Positions 7,950-15,868 of a stretch of 64,000 nucleotides of DNA are shown in pieces; within the stretch, counting starts at the first letter, position 1, and each line of letters begins with the position of its first letter. Origin of the DNA: Nostoc flagelliforme FACHB-838. GTDB taxonomy: Bacteria > Cyanobacteriota > Cyanobacteriia > Cyanobacteriales > Nostocaceae. The position numbers and the translations under genes were made by a program. Under the pieces are notes generated by a model. The model was not told where the DNA came from. It was given only the letters and a program-made list of their open reading frames with translations, and did not search any database. The DNA is taken from contig NZ_JACJSI010000021.1 of NCBI RefSeq assembly GCF_014698065.1, positions 1 to 64,000 on the forward strand, read 5' to 3'.

Positions 7950-9569
7950 CTAAAAGTTTAAAATATCTAGTGATTCTTCTATTTCTAAATCTAATATTCT
8001 TTCTCTTGTATCTTTGAGTGCTTCTAGTTTACCTTCTTGACGATAGATGTCTGTTGCTTTTTGAAAATCTTCAATTGCTCCCTGTTTATCTGCCATTTCT
8101 AAGCGAATATTGCCTCGATTGTAATAAGCATCACCATAATTGGAATTAATCTGGATTGCCTGAGTATAATCTTCAATTGCTCCCTCAAAATCTCTTAAAT
8201 CAGAACGAGCATTACCACGGTTATAATAAGCGTCTGCATAATTAGGATTAATCTGTATTGCTTGAGTATAATCTTCAATTGCTCCCTCAAAATCTCCTAA
8301 ATCAGAACGAGCATTACCACGCTTTTTATAAGCTATGGCATCTTGAGGATTAATCTTGATTGCTTGGGGAAACCCGGGTTGAGAGCCTAATAAATAACGA
8401 GCAATCCCACGGTTTTTATAAGCATCGGCATAATGGGGGTTAATTTTAATAGCCTGGGTATAATCCTCAATCGCTCCTTGATTATCTCCAATATGAGAAC
8501 GAGCTTCAGCCCGATTTTTATAGGCTACGGCAACATTAGGATTAATTCTAATAGCTTGAGTATAATCATTAATTGCTTCTTCTAATCGCCCTAGTTGATA
8601 TAAAGCTAAACCTCTTTTATTGTAAAATTTGGCATCTTGAAGATTTATCTGGATTGCCTGAGAATAATCTGCGATCGCAGCCTCATAATCTCCTATCTGA
8701 TAGTGAGATAAACCTCGTTTATAATATAAATTAACATCACCATGATTAACTTCTAATGCTTGATTATAGTTGTTAATTGCATTCGCATATTCTCCTTTCT
8801 CAAAACATTTATCACCCATTTTTACATAAAGGAGATTTAAATCTTCATCACTAGATTCAGGTTGAAAAGAAGATTTTATCACCTGATTAATAGTTGACTT
8901 AGATGAAATTTCCTGTTTGGGTAGATAGTTGTAAATTGGTGATTGTTGCCTAGAAGAATCATTTATGGAATATTGTAACTGTTCTAGATAGCACCATAAA
9001 CCACCACCATATAATAATTGTTCTATCCCAAAGGAAATTTTACCAGTTTTCAACTTAATCATCTGGGTTGGGAGAAAGCCAGCCAAAAAAAGGTGATATT
9101 CAGATTGTGCTTCACTCACATCCTCTTGAATTAAAATGCAAACTACAACTGCATTTTTTTCAACTTCTTCAGAACTAATTGACCATCTCACTCTGTCAAT
9201 CCGACCATGACGAGATTTTACTTCTATACCAATAGATGGGTCAGAAGTCAAGGTAAAATCTATATTGCCATCGCCGCCGAATCGCTTTTCATAATCGACT
9301 TCGGTAATAAAATCAGCTAAACGTTCTTTGACAACTTCCTCACCCAACTTTCCTTTGAGATAGCTAATAAAAACATCACGGACTGGTAAAACACGCTTAT
9401 ACTTCTCAGCCATCTGCCAGCAAAATTCCCGTAGTGCCTTTAACCTTTCTCCAGAGATTATAGTTAATTCACTATATTGACCTTCTGTTTCACAATGAAG
9501 CAGACAACCAGATGTTAACCTTTTAATAAAATCAGACTGTAGCGATCGCAGTAGCGTAATCCAGTCCAT
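7950..9569 (-). CDS. PD-(D/E)XK nuclease-like domain fused to TPR repeats
   Basis: 539 residues in two parts. The N-terminal region (about 1-205) contains G-N-I-D-F-T-L-T followed by G-I-E-V-K-S-R-H, the D...E-x-K spacing of restriction-endonuclease-like folds. A variable linker (about 205-245) leads to about eight tandem tetratricopeptide repeats, most 34 residues with the A-Y-x-N-R-G ... A-I-E-D-Y-T-Q-A-I pattern. The fifth repeat is shortened to about 30 residues at L-G-S-Q-P-G-F-P. The protein is probably cytosolic; nuclease activity is inferred only from the motif. The TPRs would hold a partner. No operon partner is adjacent. Confidence 0.75.
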   Translation of the reverse strand: MDWITLLRSLQSDFIKRLTSGCLLHCETEGQYSELTIISGERLKALREFCWQMAEKYKRVLPVRDVFISYLKGKLGEEVVKERLADFITEVDYEKRFGGDGNIDFTLTSDPSIGIEVKSRHGRIDRVRWSISSEEVEKNAVVVCILIQEDVSEAQSEYHLFLAGFLPTQMIKLKTGKISFGIEQLLYGGGLWCYLEQLQYSINDSSRQQSPIYNYLPKQEISSKSTINQVIKSSFQPESSDEDLNLLYVKMGDKCFEKGEYANAINNYNQALEVNHGDVNLYYKRGLSHYQIGDYEAAIADYSQAIQINLQDAKFYNKRGLALYQLGRLEEAINDYTQAIRINPNVAVAYKNRAEARSHIGDNQGAIEDYTQAIKINPHYADAYKNRGIARYLLGSQPGFPQAIKINPQDAIAYKKRGNARSDLGDFEGAIEDYTQAIQINPNYADAYYNRGNARSDLRDFEGAIEDYTQAIQINSNYGDAYYNRGNIRLEMADKQGAIEDFQKATDIYRQEGKLEALKDTRERILDLEIEESLDILNF

Positions 9570-9874
9570 TTATATTTCTGCGAATCTTTTGATGAGATTA
9601 TTCTATTAAAATATCTATTCGGCGTAAACCTTTTAATTAGCTTGGGCGATATTCCCAAAAATTATTTACTTTTTTGCAACAATTATTAATTTAAATTAAT
9701 ATATTATAATTTTTGACAGAGCATAAGATATCTCTGCTTTTTAAAGTCGAGTTAAGTAAGTGAGTGTGAAAATTTATTAACTATATCCTAATCTCGATTA
9801 AAAAAATAAGGTGCGTTAGCTCTCCTCGTAACGCACCATCTATTAGAATTTCTAGATTAATAAATCTATATTCC
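9570..9874. other. Gene-free spacer between the TPR gene and recA (305 bp)
   Basis: Strongly AT-rich upstream region of the TPR-nuclease gene (minus strand). It also contains the recA terminator at 9801-9837. No other gene or RNA was recognised. Confidence 0.6.
9801..9837 (-). terminator. Intrinsic terminator of recA
   Basis: On the minus strand, a 9-bp stem GGTGCGTTA/TAACGCACC (9810-9837, 10-base loop) is followed by CTTATTTTTTTAATCG, 37 bp past the recA stop. The stem core is shared with the dispersed palindrome after smtA, so a repeat appears to have been used as a terminator. Confidence 0.75.
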
Positions 9875-10951
9875 TTATTCTTCTGGCTCTAAATCGACTT
9901 CTTCTTCATCTCCTTCACTGGCTTTAGCTACAGAGTTAGCAGAAACAACAGCGCCTTTATCTAGCTTTTCACGCACCAGTTGTTTAATTTGTTCAGCAAA
10001 CTCAGGTTTTTCTTCTAAATACTTAATGGCGTTGTCTCGTCCTTGGGAGATATTATCGCCATTGTAGCTGTACCAAGCTCCTTTGCGGACAAGTACACCA
10101 GTTTCTTCTGCCAAGTCTACAATACAACCCAAGGTAGAAATTCCTTTGCCAAAAATAATGTCAAATTCCGCAATTCTAAAAGGCGGAGCTACTTTATTTT
10201 TAGCAACTTTAACTTTGACGCGATTACCAAATTCATCTGTACCTTTTTTCAAGGTTTGAATCCGGCGAATATCCAAGCGCACCGAAGCGTAAAACTTCAA
10301 TGCATTACCTCCAGTTGTGGTTTCTGGGCTACCGTAGGTAACACCGATTTTTTGCCGCAACTGGTTGATGAAAATTACTGTACAACCAGATTTACCAATA
10401 TTGCCCGTAATCTTACGTAGGGCTTGGCTCATCAACCGCGCCTGCAAACCAACGTGAATATCACCCATGTCGCCTTCAATTTCAGCGCGGGGAACCAGTG
10501 CTGCTACTGAGTCAATGACTACAATATCTACCGCAGCAGAGCGAACCAGCTGATCGACAATTTCCAAAGCTGATTCGCCAGTGTCTGGTTGAGAAATCAG
10601 CAAATTGTCAATATCTACACCCAATGCCGCAGCATAAGTAGGGTCTAGTGCGTGTTCAGCATCAACAAAGGCAGCAATACCGCCATTTCTTTGCACTTCT
10701 GCGAGCGCATGTAGCGCTACTGTAGTCTTCCCGGAACTTTCCGGCCCATAAATTTCAATTACCCGCCCCTTGGGTAAACCACCACCCAATGCTAAATCCA
10801 GGGTGAGCGCTCCACTGGAAATTGTCTCCACCCGCATCCGGGTAGCATCACCCAGGCGCATGATTGCTCCTTTACCAAAGCTGCGCTCAATCTGGTTGAG
10901 CACCATAGTCAGTGCTTTTTGCTTACCTGAAGTATCGGTGTTGATAGCCAT
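9875..10951 (-). CDS. recA: Recombinase RecA
   Basis: A 358-residue, full-length RecA that binds single-stranded DNA and ATP, catalyses strand exchange, and stimulates LexA-type self-cleavage. The Walker A motif GPESSGKT is at about 69-76, [11 protein letters not shown] forms the Walker B strand, and the L1/L2 DNA-binding loops (G-D-M-G-D-I-H-V, and around [10 protein letters not shown]) are intact. The C-terminus is acidic ([13 protein letters not shown]), as usual. The gene stands alone. A LexA-like site and a palindrome lie 60-100 bp upstream, and an intrinsic terminator follows. Confidence 0.98.
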   Translation of the reverse strand: MAINTDTSGKQKALTMVLNQIERSFGKGAIMRLGDATRMRVETISSGALTLDLALGGGLPKGRVIEIYGPESSGKTTVALHALAEVQRNGGIAAFVDAEHALDPTYAAALGVDIDNLLISQPDTGESALEIVDQLVRSAAVDIVVIDSVAALVPRAEIEGDMGDIHVGLQARLMSQALRKITGNIGKSGCTVIFINQLRQKIGVTYGSPETTTGGNALKFYASVRLDIRRIQTLKKGTDEFGNRVKVKVAKNKVAPPFRIAEFDIIFGKGISTLGCIVDLAEETGVLVRKGAWYSYNGDNISQGRDNAIKYLEEKPEFAEQIKQLVREKLDKGAVVSANSVAKASEGDEEEVDLEPEE

Positions 10952-11012
10952 TCCTGCCTCTAATGCCTCTAAAATATATGGTTTTAAGGAGTGTTGCTCT
11001 GGGAGTTTGAGT

Positions 11013-11047
11013 AGAACAGATATACTATTTTAACCAGAAAATTCTGG
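11013..11047 (-). promoter_or_regulatory. LexA-like site and palindrome upstream of recA
   Basis: On the minus strand, AGTATATCTGTTCT (11026-11013) differs by one base from the cyanobacterial LexA consensus RGTACNNNDGTWCB. Just upstream, CCAGAA-AA-TTCTGG (11034-11047) is a 6-bp inverted repeat. Both lie 62-96 bp before the recA ATG, in the promoter zone. The region between 11050 and 11200 contains only a short CTACC/GGTAG hairpin. Confidence 0.45.
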
Positions 11048-11206
11048 AATAGGACTTCTCAAATCAAAAAAGGGGTGTGACAAGATCGTAACTCGATCCC
11101 TACCAGATTAGGGTAGTTTTGCACGATGATACCAACTTGCATTCAGAGATAGCTTTTTTTGGCTAGGTAAGCAAGGGGTTTTCAACAAAAATCTAAATAA
11201 CACTCG

Positions 11207-11525
11207 TCAGTAGAACCGTACTCGTGAGCATTTGCGGAGGTTGCTCAATTTAGGAGCGCGATCGCCAATGCCAATCAGTATATCATCAACGACGGCAGCT
11301 TCATTGGGTAAAGGGGAGATGTAGATGGTTTCCAATGGTTTCCAGTGTAGGTAGTGCAGGAATTTCAAAGCTTTGGGTTACTTGTACCCGTGACATATTT
11401 GATTCTAGCAACTTTGACTTTTACATCGGTCTGCTTAAGGAGCAAGGCGATTTGGAGTTGATTACGGGTTTGAACGTATAAACCGAACGACTGGGCTGGC
11501 GTTCTAATATCTGAGCCTGGCGCTA
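11207..11525 (-). pseudogene. Decayed, frameshifted coding remnant
   Basis: The minus strand has protein-like sequence spread over more than one frame. One block begins LKKIAPGSDIRTPAQSFGLY and ends at TSNPKL-stop. A second, shifted block contains EIPALPTLETI. A third contains ISPLPNEAAVVDDILIGIG and ends at a stop at 11209-11207. Composition and codon use look coding, but at least two frameshifts separate the pieces and no start was found. The original protein is not recognised. It lies between recA and the accessory patch. Confidence 0.4.
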
Positions 11526-11772
11526 TTTTCTTCAGCCTTTAGCGTAGGTGTGTTTATCTTATGTTTACCTAGCGTAAATGCTAAGTCTTACCCTCACTCA
11601 ATGATCAGTGAAGGATTTAGTGTAAAATAGGACTTTTGCTAGGAGATATACTGAAATTATTAATCTGCCTCTGTGTATAGGTGCAACCTACTTACTGGTA
11701 ACTTGTCAGCCTATCCACCCAGATTAGCGTGATACAGTGATAAATTTCCATTTATTTATTAGAGACAAAATT

Positions 11773-12393
11773 ATGCCCACAACATCGGGAAAACCTCTGC
11801 TAGAGCTAGCTACAGCATATAACTCTTTGAGAGATTCGGGTTTTGATTTCTCAACTGCTGTTGGTGAACCGATTGATAACGCTATTCAAGCAGAGGCAAC
11901 CAAGATACACATCATTACAAAAACGATAGAAAAAGATAACCCTAATTCTAAAAAAAAGTTACCTGTTATCCAGCAAGTAGCCATTGTCGATAATGGTTAT
12001 GGTATGAACGCTGATGTGCTTCATAGTTGTCTTCAGCTAGGTTATTCTACAAGATATAACGATAGGGAAGGTATTGGTCGCTTTGGAGTAGGAGCAACCC
12101 TCGCAGCTATATCTCAGTGTAAAAAAATTACTGTTTTCTCGCGTAGTAAATCTACAAGTGATTTTCTATCAACATACATTGATATAGATGAAATTGCTAA
12201 AAAAGAGCAATTAGAAATACCATATCCTGTAATTACAAAACAAACTCTAAAAATAAATCCTCTTATAAATCAAGACTCTGGAACCATTATTGTCTGGGAT
12301 AAATGTGATCGGCTAGAAACTGATCCTAATGGAAAGCCCATAAATTCTAAGATTTTATTGGATGAACTGGAAGAATGGATATCGCGTGCATAG
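11773..12393 (+). CDS. GHKL (Hsp90-like) ATPase domain protein, C-terminally truncated
   Basis: 206 residues from the ATG at 11773; an upstream in-frame GTG at 11737 is less likely. All three ATP-binding boxes of the Bergerat fold are present: GEPIDNAIQA (N box, about 31-40), IVDNGYGM (G1, about 71-78) and GRFGVGATLAA (G2, about 102-112). The rest follows to L-D-E-L-E-E-W-I-S-R-A and then a stop. Homologous ATP-binding proteins of this type continue several hundred residues with transducer and effector regions, so this looks truncated. It precedes a GIY-YIG gene on the same strand by 73 bp. A role in DNA handling or phage defence is inference from that pairing. Confidence 0.65.
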   Translation: MPTTSGKPLLELATAYNSLRDSGFDFSTAVGEPIDNAIQAEATKIHIITKTIEKDNPNSKKKLPVIQQVAIVDNGYGMNADVLHSCLQLGYSTRYNDREGIGRFGVGATLAAISQCKKITVFSRSKSTSDFLSTYIDIDEIAKKEQLEIPYPVITKQTLKINPLINQDSGTIIVWDKCDRLETDPNGKPINSKILLDELEEWISRA

Positions 12394-12466
12394 TGATGAC
12401 CGAGCTTAGAAGTTATTGGGGCGTTCAATTGAGGAAGTATATTAAGAAACTTGCCGATGAGCAGTA

Positions 12467-12844
12467 ATGGAAAGAGCATATCAACTAGTTCCAGACATAC
12501 TACGCAGTCTAATTCCAAAGGATAAGATTGGTGTCTATGTACTAGGAAACATAGGTCTTAGTCGTTTTTATCCCATTTATATAGGTCGTTCTGATACATG
12601 CTTATTAACTAGATTGTTAACCCATAACTATAGAGATAAAGCAACGCATGTAACTTGGCGATTTACATCATCAATAAAACAAGCGTTTCACCAAGAGTGT
12701 TGCTTATATCATACTTATGAGGAACAGAACTTCTTGAATGGTGTTCATCCAGCAAGCCCCAAAGAGAGCGGACTAATTTGCCCAGTATGCTCTTATATAC
12801 AGGTTGATATTCAAAGTCTTAAAGAGAGAACTAAACAAAATTAG
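12467..12844 (+). CDS. GIY-YIG nuclease-like domain protein
   Basis: 125 residues. The signature appears as GVY (22-24) and YIGRS (38-42), with an Arg at 49 and an E-E-Q-N-F-L-N segment at 85-91 supplying the usual metal-binding Glu and the Asn. V-H-P follows, as in many members. A C-x2-C pair near 104-107 (LICPVC) could hold a metal. GIY-YIG domains cut DNA in repair, homing and restriction. The ATG overlaps the stop of a 24-codon frame (TAATG), so it may be translationally coupled to upstream sequence. It is probably an accessory gene of a nuclease-ATPase module whose ATPase is truncated. Confidence 0.65.
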   Translation: MERAYQLVPDILRSLIPKDKIGVYVLGNIGLSRFYPIYIGRSDTCLLTRLLTHNYRDKATHVTWRFTSSIKQAFHQECCLYHTYEEQNFLNGVHPASPKESGLICPVCSYIQVDIQSLKERTKQN

Positions 12845-12899
12845 GAGTATAGGTAAACAAATATCTTGATTTTCATACGTCAAGCGTTGAGTTACGTTT

Positions 12900-13061
12900 T
12901 TACCAACCTTCTACAATTTCCATAACTGTAATTACAGAAATTGTATATTTATCAAATTGGTTTAAGTAACTATTGGCTTTGAAAATAATACGAGGATTTG
13001 CTCGTTTAATAATTTCTGAAAGAATATCCGTATCAAGTAGGGATTTTTCTGCTTTATTCAT
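12900..13061 (-). pseudogene. Truncated VapC-type PIN-domain toxin
   Basis: Encodes 53 residues starting MNKAEKSLLDTDILSEI, the first strand of a PIN ribonuclease with its metal-binding Asp residues, and running to V-M-E-I-V-E-G-W then stop. VapC toxins are normally about 130-140 residues and need three or four acidic residues spread over the whole fold, so this fragment should be inactive. Its ATG overlaps the antitoxin frame's stop (GATGAATAA), the normal vapBC arrangement. Confidence 0.7.
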
Positions 13062-13283
13062 CTGAACCAGTGTATCCTCTTTTTTCCATCGCCTCAGCAA
13101 CAATTTCATCAACAATTTCTGGGACATCCGCATATAATCCCATTAATGGATCTTTTTTCTCCTGAATTTCTGCTAACCGTTCAATTACATGAGTAATCAA
13201 TTCTGTTAGAGTTGATTGACTATTGCCAAAGTTTTTGCTCGCTCAAAGGTGAGCCTATCTAGTTCAAGTTCTATCTTTTCCAT
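13054..13283 (-). pseudogene. Frameshifted VapB-like antitoxin
   Basis: The frame opens at the ATG at 13283 with MEKIELELDRLTFERAKTLA and stops early. Shifting by one base restores a long frame beginning N-S-Q-S-T-L-T-E-L-I-T-H-V-I-E-R-L and ending E-A-M-E-K-R-G-Y-T-G-S-D-E-stop. A one-base loss near 13222 explains this. The restored protein would be about 76 residues and overlaps vapC. With the toxin also truncated, the whole module is dead. Confidence 0.7.
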
Positions 13284-13420
13284 GATGGTTTTAAACTCTA
13301 TTTACTGATTAATTTAAGTCTAATGGAATTTTTGGATATTTCCAGTTTGATAATTCAACACAATAGCTATAAATTAACGTTATTTGCTAAAATTTGATTA
13401 GGTTTTTGCTTTCACATTTG

Positions 13421-14659
13421 ATGACTTTCGACCTTCCCGACACTCTTATTGTTGATACAGCACTTTCAGTATCTGGATTAACTGACTATATCCGCTTGCT
13501 GTTAGAGCAAGATGAACAATTACGCCAAGTTTGGGTAACTGGCGAAGTTTCCAGTGCTAACCACCATCGCAGTGGTTTATTTTTTACGCTGCAAGATACC
13601 GATCGCAGCGCCGGAATTAAGTGTGTAGTATGGAATAGCCAATTGCCAAAACTCGCCCAAATGCCCGTTCCTGGTGAACAGATAATCATTTTGGGCAGCA
13701 TTCGCGTGTATCCGCAACGGGGAGAGTATCAGTTATCAGTTTGGCAGACTCTACCTGCTGGTGTTGGTTTACAGGCGTTACGCTATCAACAACTAAAAAA
13801 TCGCTTGTTGGCTGAAGGGTTGTTCGATGCCCAAAGAAAGCGATCACTCCCAACTCACCCCCAAATGATCGCTGTCGTCACTTCACCAACGGCGGCGGCT
13901 TGGGGTGATATTCAAAAAACTTTCAAGCAAAGGTATCCAGGTTTACACGTTTTGTTTTCTCCGGCTACAGTACAAGGTGAGCAAGCGCCGGAATCTATCG
14001 TTAAGGCAATTGAGCGGGTGGAAAGAGATGGACGCGCCGAAGTGCTAATTTTATCGCGGGGTGGTGGCGCAGTTGAGGAGTTGGCTTGCTTTAATGATGA
14101 ACGAGTGGTGCGATCGCTGGCTACTTGTTCCATTCCTGTAATTACTGGTATCGGGCATCAACGAGATGAATCTTTAGCAGATTTAGTTGCAGATGCTTGT
14201 GTGCATACACCGACTGCGGCGGCAGAAAGAGTTGTGCCAGCACTTTCAGAGTTGTATACTGAACATCGGCAGCGAGTTGTGGCTTTACATGAGGCGGTGC
14301 ATGACTTTAGGGAAAATGCTGAGAATAAACTGCAAGTATTACGGAATCGTTTGCGACGTTTGCGCTTAGATCGGCAAGTGCAGCAGGAGGTGGAAAAGCT
14401 AGCTTGGAAGCGTCAGCATTTGGTGCAAATTACGACGGGGCGATCGCAGCAAGCAACGCAGCATCTAGAATTGTTACGGCAAAAGTTAGCTAGTCTTGAC
14501 CCGAAAGCTGTGTTACGGCGTGGTTATGCGGTGGTGAGGCGAGAAGATGGGGCGATCGCTCGTTCTGCGGCGGAGTTGGCTGTGGGACAAGAGTTAGTGA
14601 TTCAGTTGGGGCAGGGTGGGGTTAAAGTGAAGGTTATGGAAGTAAACGTAGACGCGTAG
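13421..14659 (+). CDS. xseA: Exodeoxyribonuclease VII large subunit
   Basis: Catalytic and DNA-binding subunit of ExoVII, which degrades single-stranded DNA to short oligonucleotides during repair. About 412 residues from the ATG at 13421 (MTFDLPDT); a TTG nine codons earlier is possible but less likely. The N-terminal OB-fold (about 15-110) has VWVTGEVS and SGLFFTLQD. The central catalytic region has the [26 protein letters not shown] and [11 protein letters not shown] segments, followed by a coiled-coil region. The last codons (VDA-stop) are formed by a dispersed hairpin repeat that also fills the gap to xseB. Confidence 0.95.
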   Translation: MTFDLPDTLIVDTALSVSGLTDYIRLLLEQDEQLRQVWVTGEVSSANHHRSGLFFTLQDTDRSAGIKCVVWNSQLPKLAQMPVPGEQIIILGSIRVYPQRGEYQLSVWQTLPAGVGLQALRYQQLKNRLLAEGLFDAQRKRSLPTHPQMIAVVTSPTAAAWGDIQKTFKQRYPGLHVLFSPATVQGEQAPESIVKAIERVERDGRAEVLILSRGGGAVEELACFNDERVVRSLATCSIPVITGIGHQRDESLADLVADACVHTPTAAAERVVPALSELYTEHRQRVVALHEAVHDFRENAENKLQVLRNRLRRLRLDRQVQQEVEKLAWKRQHLVQITTGRSQQATQHLELLRQKLASLDPKAVLRRGYAVVRREDGAIARSAAELAVGQELVIQLGQGGVKVKVMEVNVDA

Positions 14660-14708
14660 CGGCTTGCCGCAGGCTACCGCTCCAGACGCAGAGGACACAG
14701 AGAGGTTA
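14641..14708. repeat. Dispersed hairpin repeat at the xseA/xseB junction
   Basis: GTAGCGGCTTGCCGCAGGC followed by TAC forms a hairpin, then comes a CAGAGGACACAGAGAG tail. Nearly the same block recurs at about 63609-63665 (GGCTTGCCGCAGGCTAC then CAGAGG...ACAGAGAG). It supplies the xseA stop codon and most of the 49-bp spacer to xseB. Confidence 0.6.
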
Positions 14709-14936
14709 ATGGTTAAACGTAAAGGTGCTTCTAGTTCTGAAGAAGGTTGGAATTATGAGGCGAAGGTTGCTGAGATAGAGGGGATTATTACTCGCATTGA
14801 GGCGGGTGAGTTGGAATTGGAAGCTGTGTTTGACCAATTTGCAACTGCTGTGGAGTATTTGCGTCAGTGCGAAAGTTTTTTGCAGCAGCGACAGCAACAG
14901 GTGGATTTGCTAATTGAAACGTTAAACGAAGAGTAA
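14709..14936 (+). CDS. xseB: Exodeoxyribonuclease VII small subunit
   Basis: 75 residues from the ATG at 14709 ([17 protein letters not shown]). The body matches the small helical XseB: a heptad-like segment [18 protein letters not shown] and a second helix [15 protein letters not shown]. XseB protomers wrap the coiled coil of XseA and are needed for ExoVII stability. The frame extends upstream to a TTG at 14664, but those residues come from the dispersed repeat and are unlikely to be translated. It lies directly after xseA in one operon. Confidence 0.92.
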   Translation: MVKRKGASSSEEGWNYEAKVAEIEGIITRIEAGELELEAVFDQFATAVEYLRQCESFLQQRQQQVDLLIETLNEE

Positions 14937-15125
14937 AAACCAGGCTCTCTAGTTCATGATGTCTGAATAAAAAACAGCCCTGCTTTTTGAGGGGAGATCA
15001 GAAGTCTGCAACTTTAGAAGACTTATATTTACACTCTAGTCCCACAAGCTAAAAGGGGATTAAGACAGAAGTGTTTCGTTTTTATAATTCAATTAAGTTA
15101 CGCTGTTGCAGCCTAGAGAGCTTTT

Positions 15126-15818
15126 CTAGACAGGTTGTTTAGGTTCTAAGACTAAATTTACAGCCGCGCTAAAATCCTTAATGATTAAGTCGGGTTGGTA
15201 AAGCTCCAATTGGGTGCGATCGCGAATTCCACATTCCACAGCCATCACTTTAATACCATAATTTTTAGCTGCGGTGATGTCGGCTTCCGTATCTCCCACC
15301 ATCCAGGTATCAGTCACGGGGGGCAGTTCTTTTAACGCCCTAGCCATTAACAAGGGCTTATCTTCAATATCACGAGTTTTAACGTAGTCGTTACTCAGGC
15401 AATAACAACGATTTTCAGGGAAAAATCTCCCTAAATCATGTTTTTTGAAGGCATAATCTAGTTCCCGAACTCGGCGCATGGTCATAACTGCTAAATCAAT
15501 TCCAGCTTGTTGAATTTTTAATAGTGCATCCACAGCACCAGGCGCGAGAGTGTCATAGTTGAAATAATGTTCTGTATGTACAGTTTGCCGTCGCAACTGG
15601 GCAAATTCTTGGGCTTGAGCTTCATCTAACCCTGAATTTAAGGCAATTTGTTTTTCAGGAACACGCGATCGCTTTAATTGCCAAAATTCTGCTTTCGGAA
15701 GTTCTTGCACTACTTGATCTGGGCGACGAGTTTTTTCTAAGCAGAATTGATAAACACGGTAGTACCGTTCAGAAACATCAATAATTGGGCCGTCGAAGTC
15801 AGTAATAAGTCTTAGCAT
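15126..15818 (-). CDS. HAD-superfamily phosphatase (phosphoglycolate-phosphatase-like)
   Basis: A 230-residue Rossmannoid hydrolase. Motif I is ITDFDGPIID near the N-terminus (nucleophile Asp in DFDG), a helical cap follows (about 20-90), motif II is around V-M-T-M-R-R, motif III is the Lys in DKPLL, and motif IV is MVGDTEADI. Such enzymes hydrolyse small phosphate esters in the cytosol; the exact substrate cannot be read off. The nucleophile motif has G-P instead of the more usual G-T or G-V after DFD, which is tolerated in the superfamily. It lies 50 bp downstream of hppD on the same strand, so it may share its transcript. Confidence 0.85.
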   Translation of the reverse strand: MLRLITDFDGPIIDVSERYYRVYQFCLEKTRRPDQVVQELPKAEFWQLKRSRVPEKQIALNSGLDEAQAQEFAQLRRQTVHTEHYFNYDTLAPGAVDALLKIQQAGIDLAVMTMRRVRELDYAFKKHDLGRFFPENRCYCLSNDYVKTRDIEDKPLLMARALKELPPVTDTWMVGDTEADITAAKNYGIKVMAVECGIRDRTQLELYQPDLIIKDFSAAVNLVLEPKQPV

Positions 15819-15868
15819 CGGCGGAAAATGTTAATTTTTATTAAGTTTATCTCAATAGTATCAGTATT

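Noticed and set aside
12396..12467. 24-codon plus-strand frame (MTELRSYWGVQL...) before the GIY-YIG gene
   Set aside because: Too short to support; may be the end of a deleted gene or a leader, noted only for its TAATG overlap.
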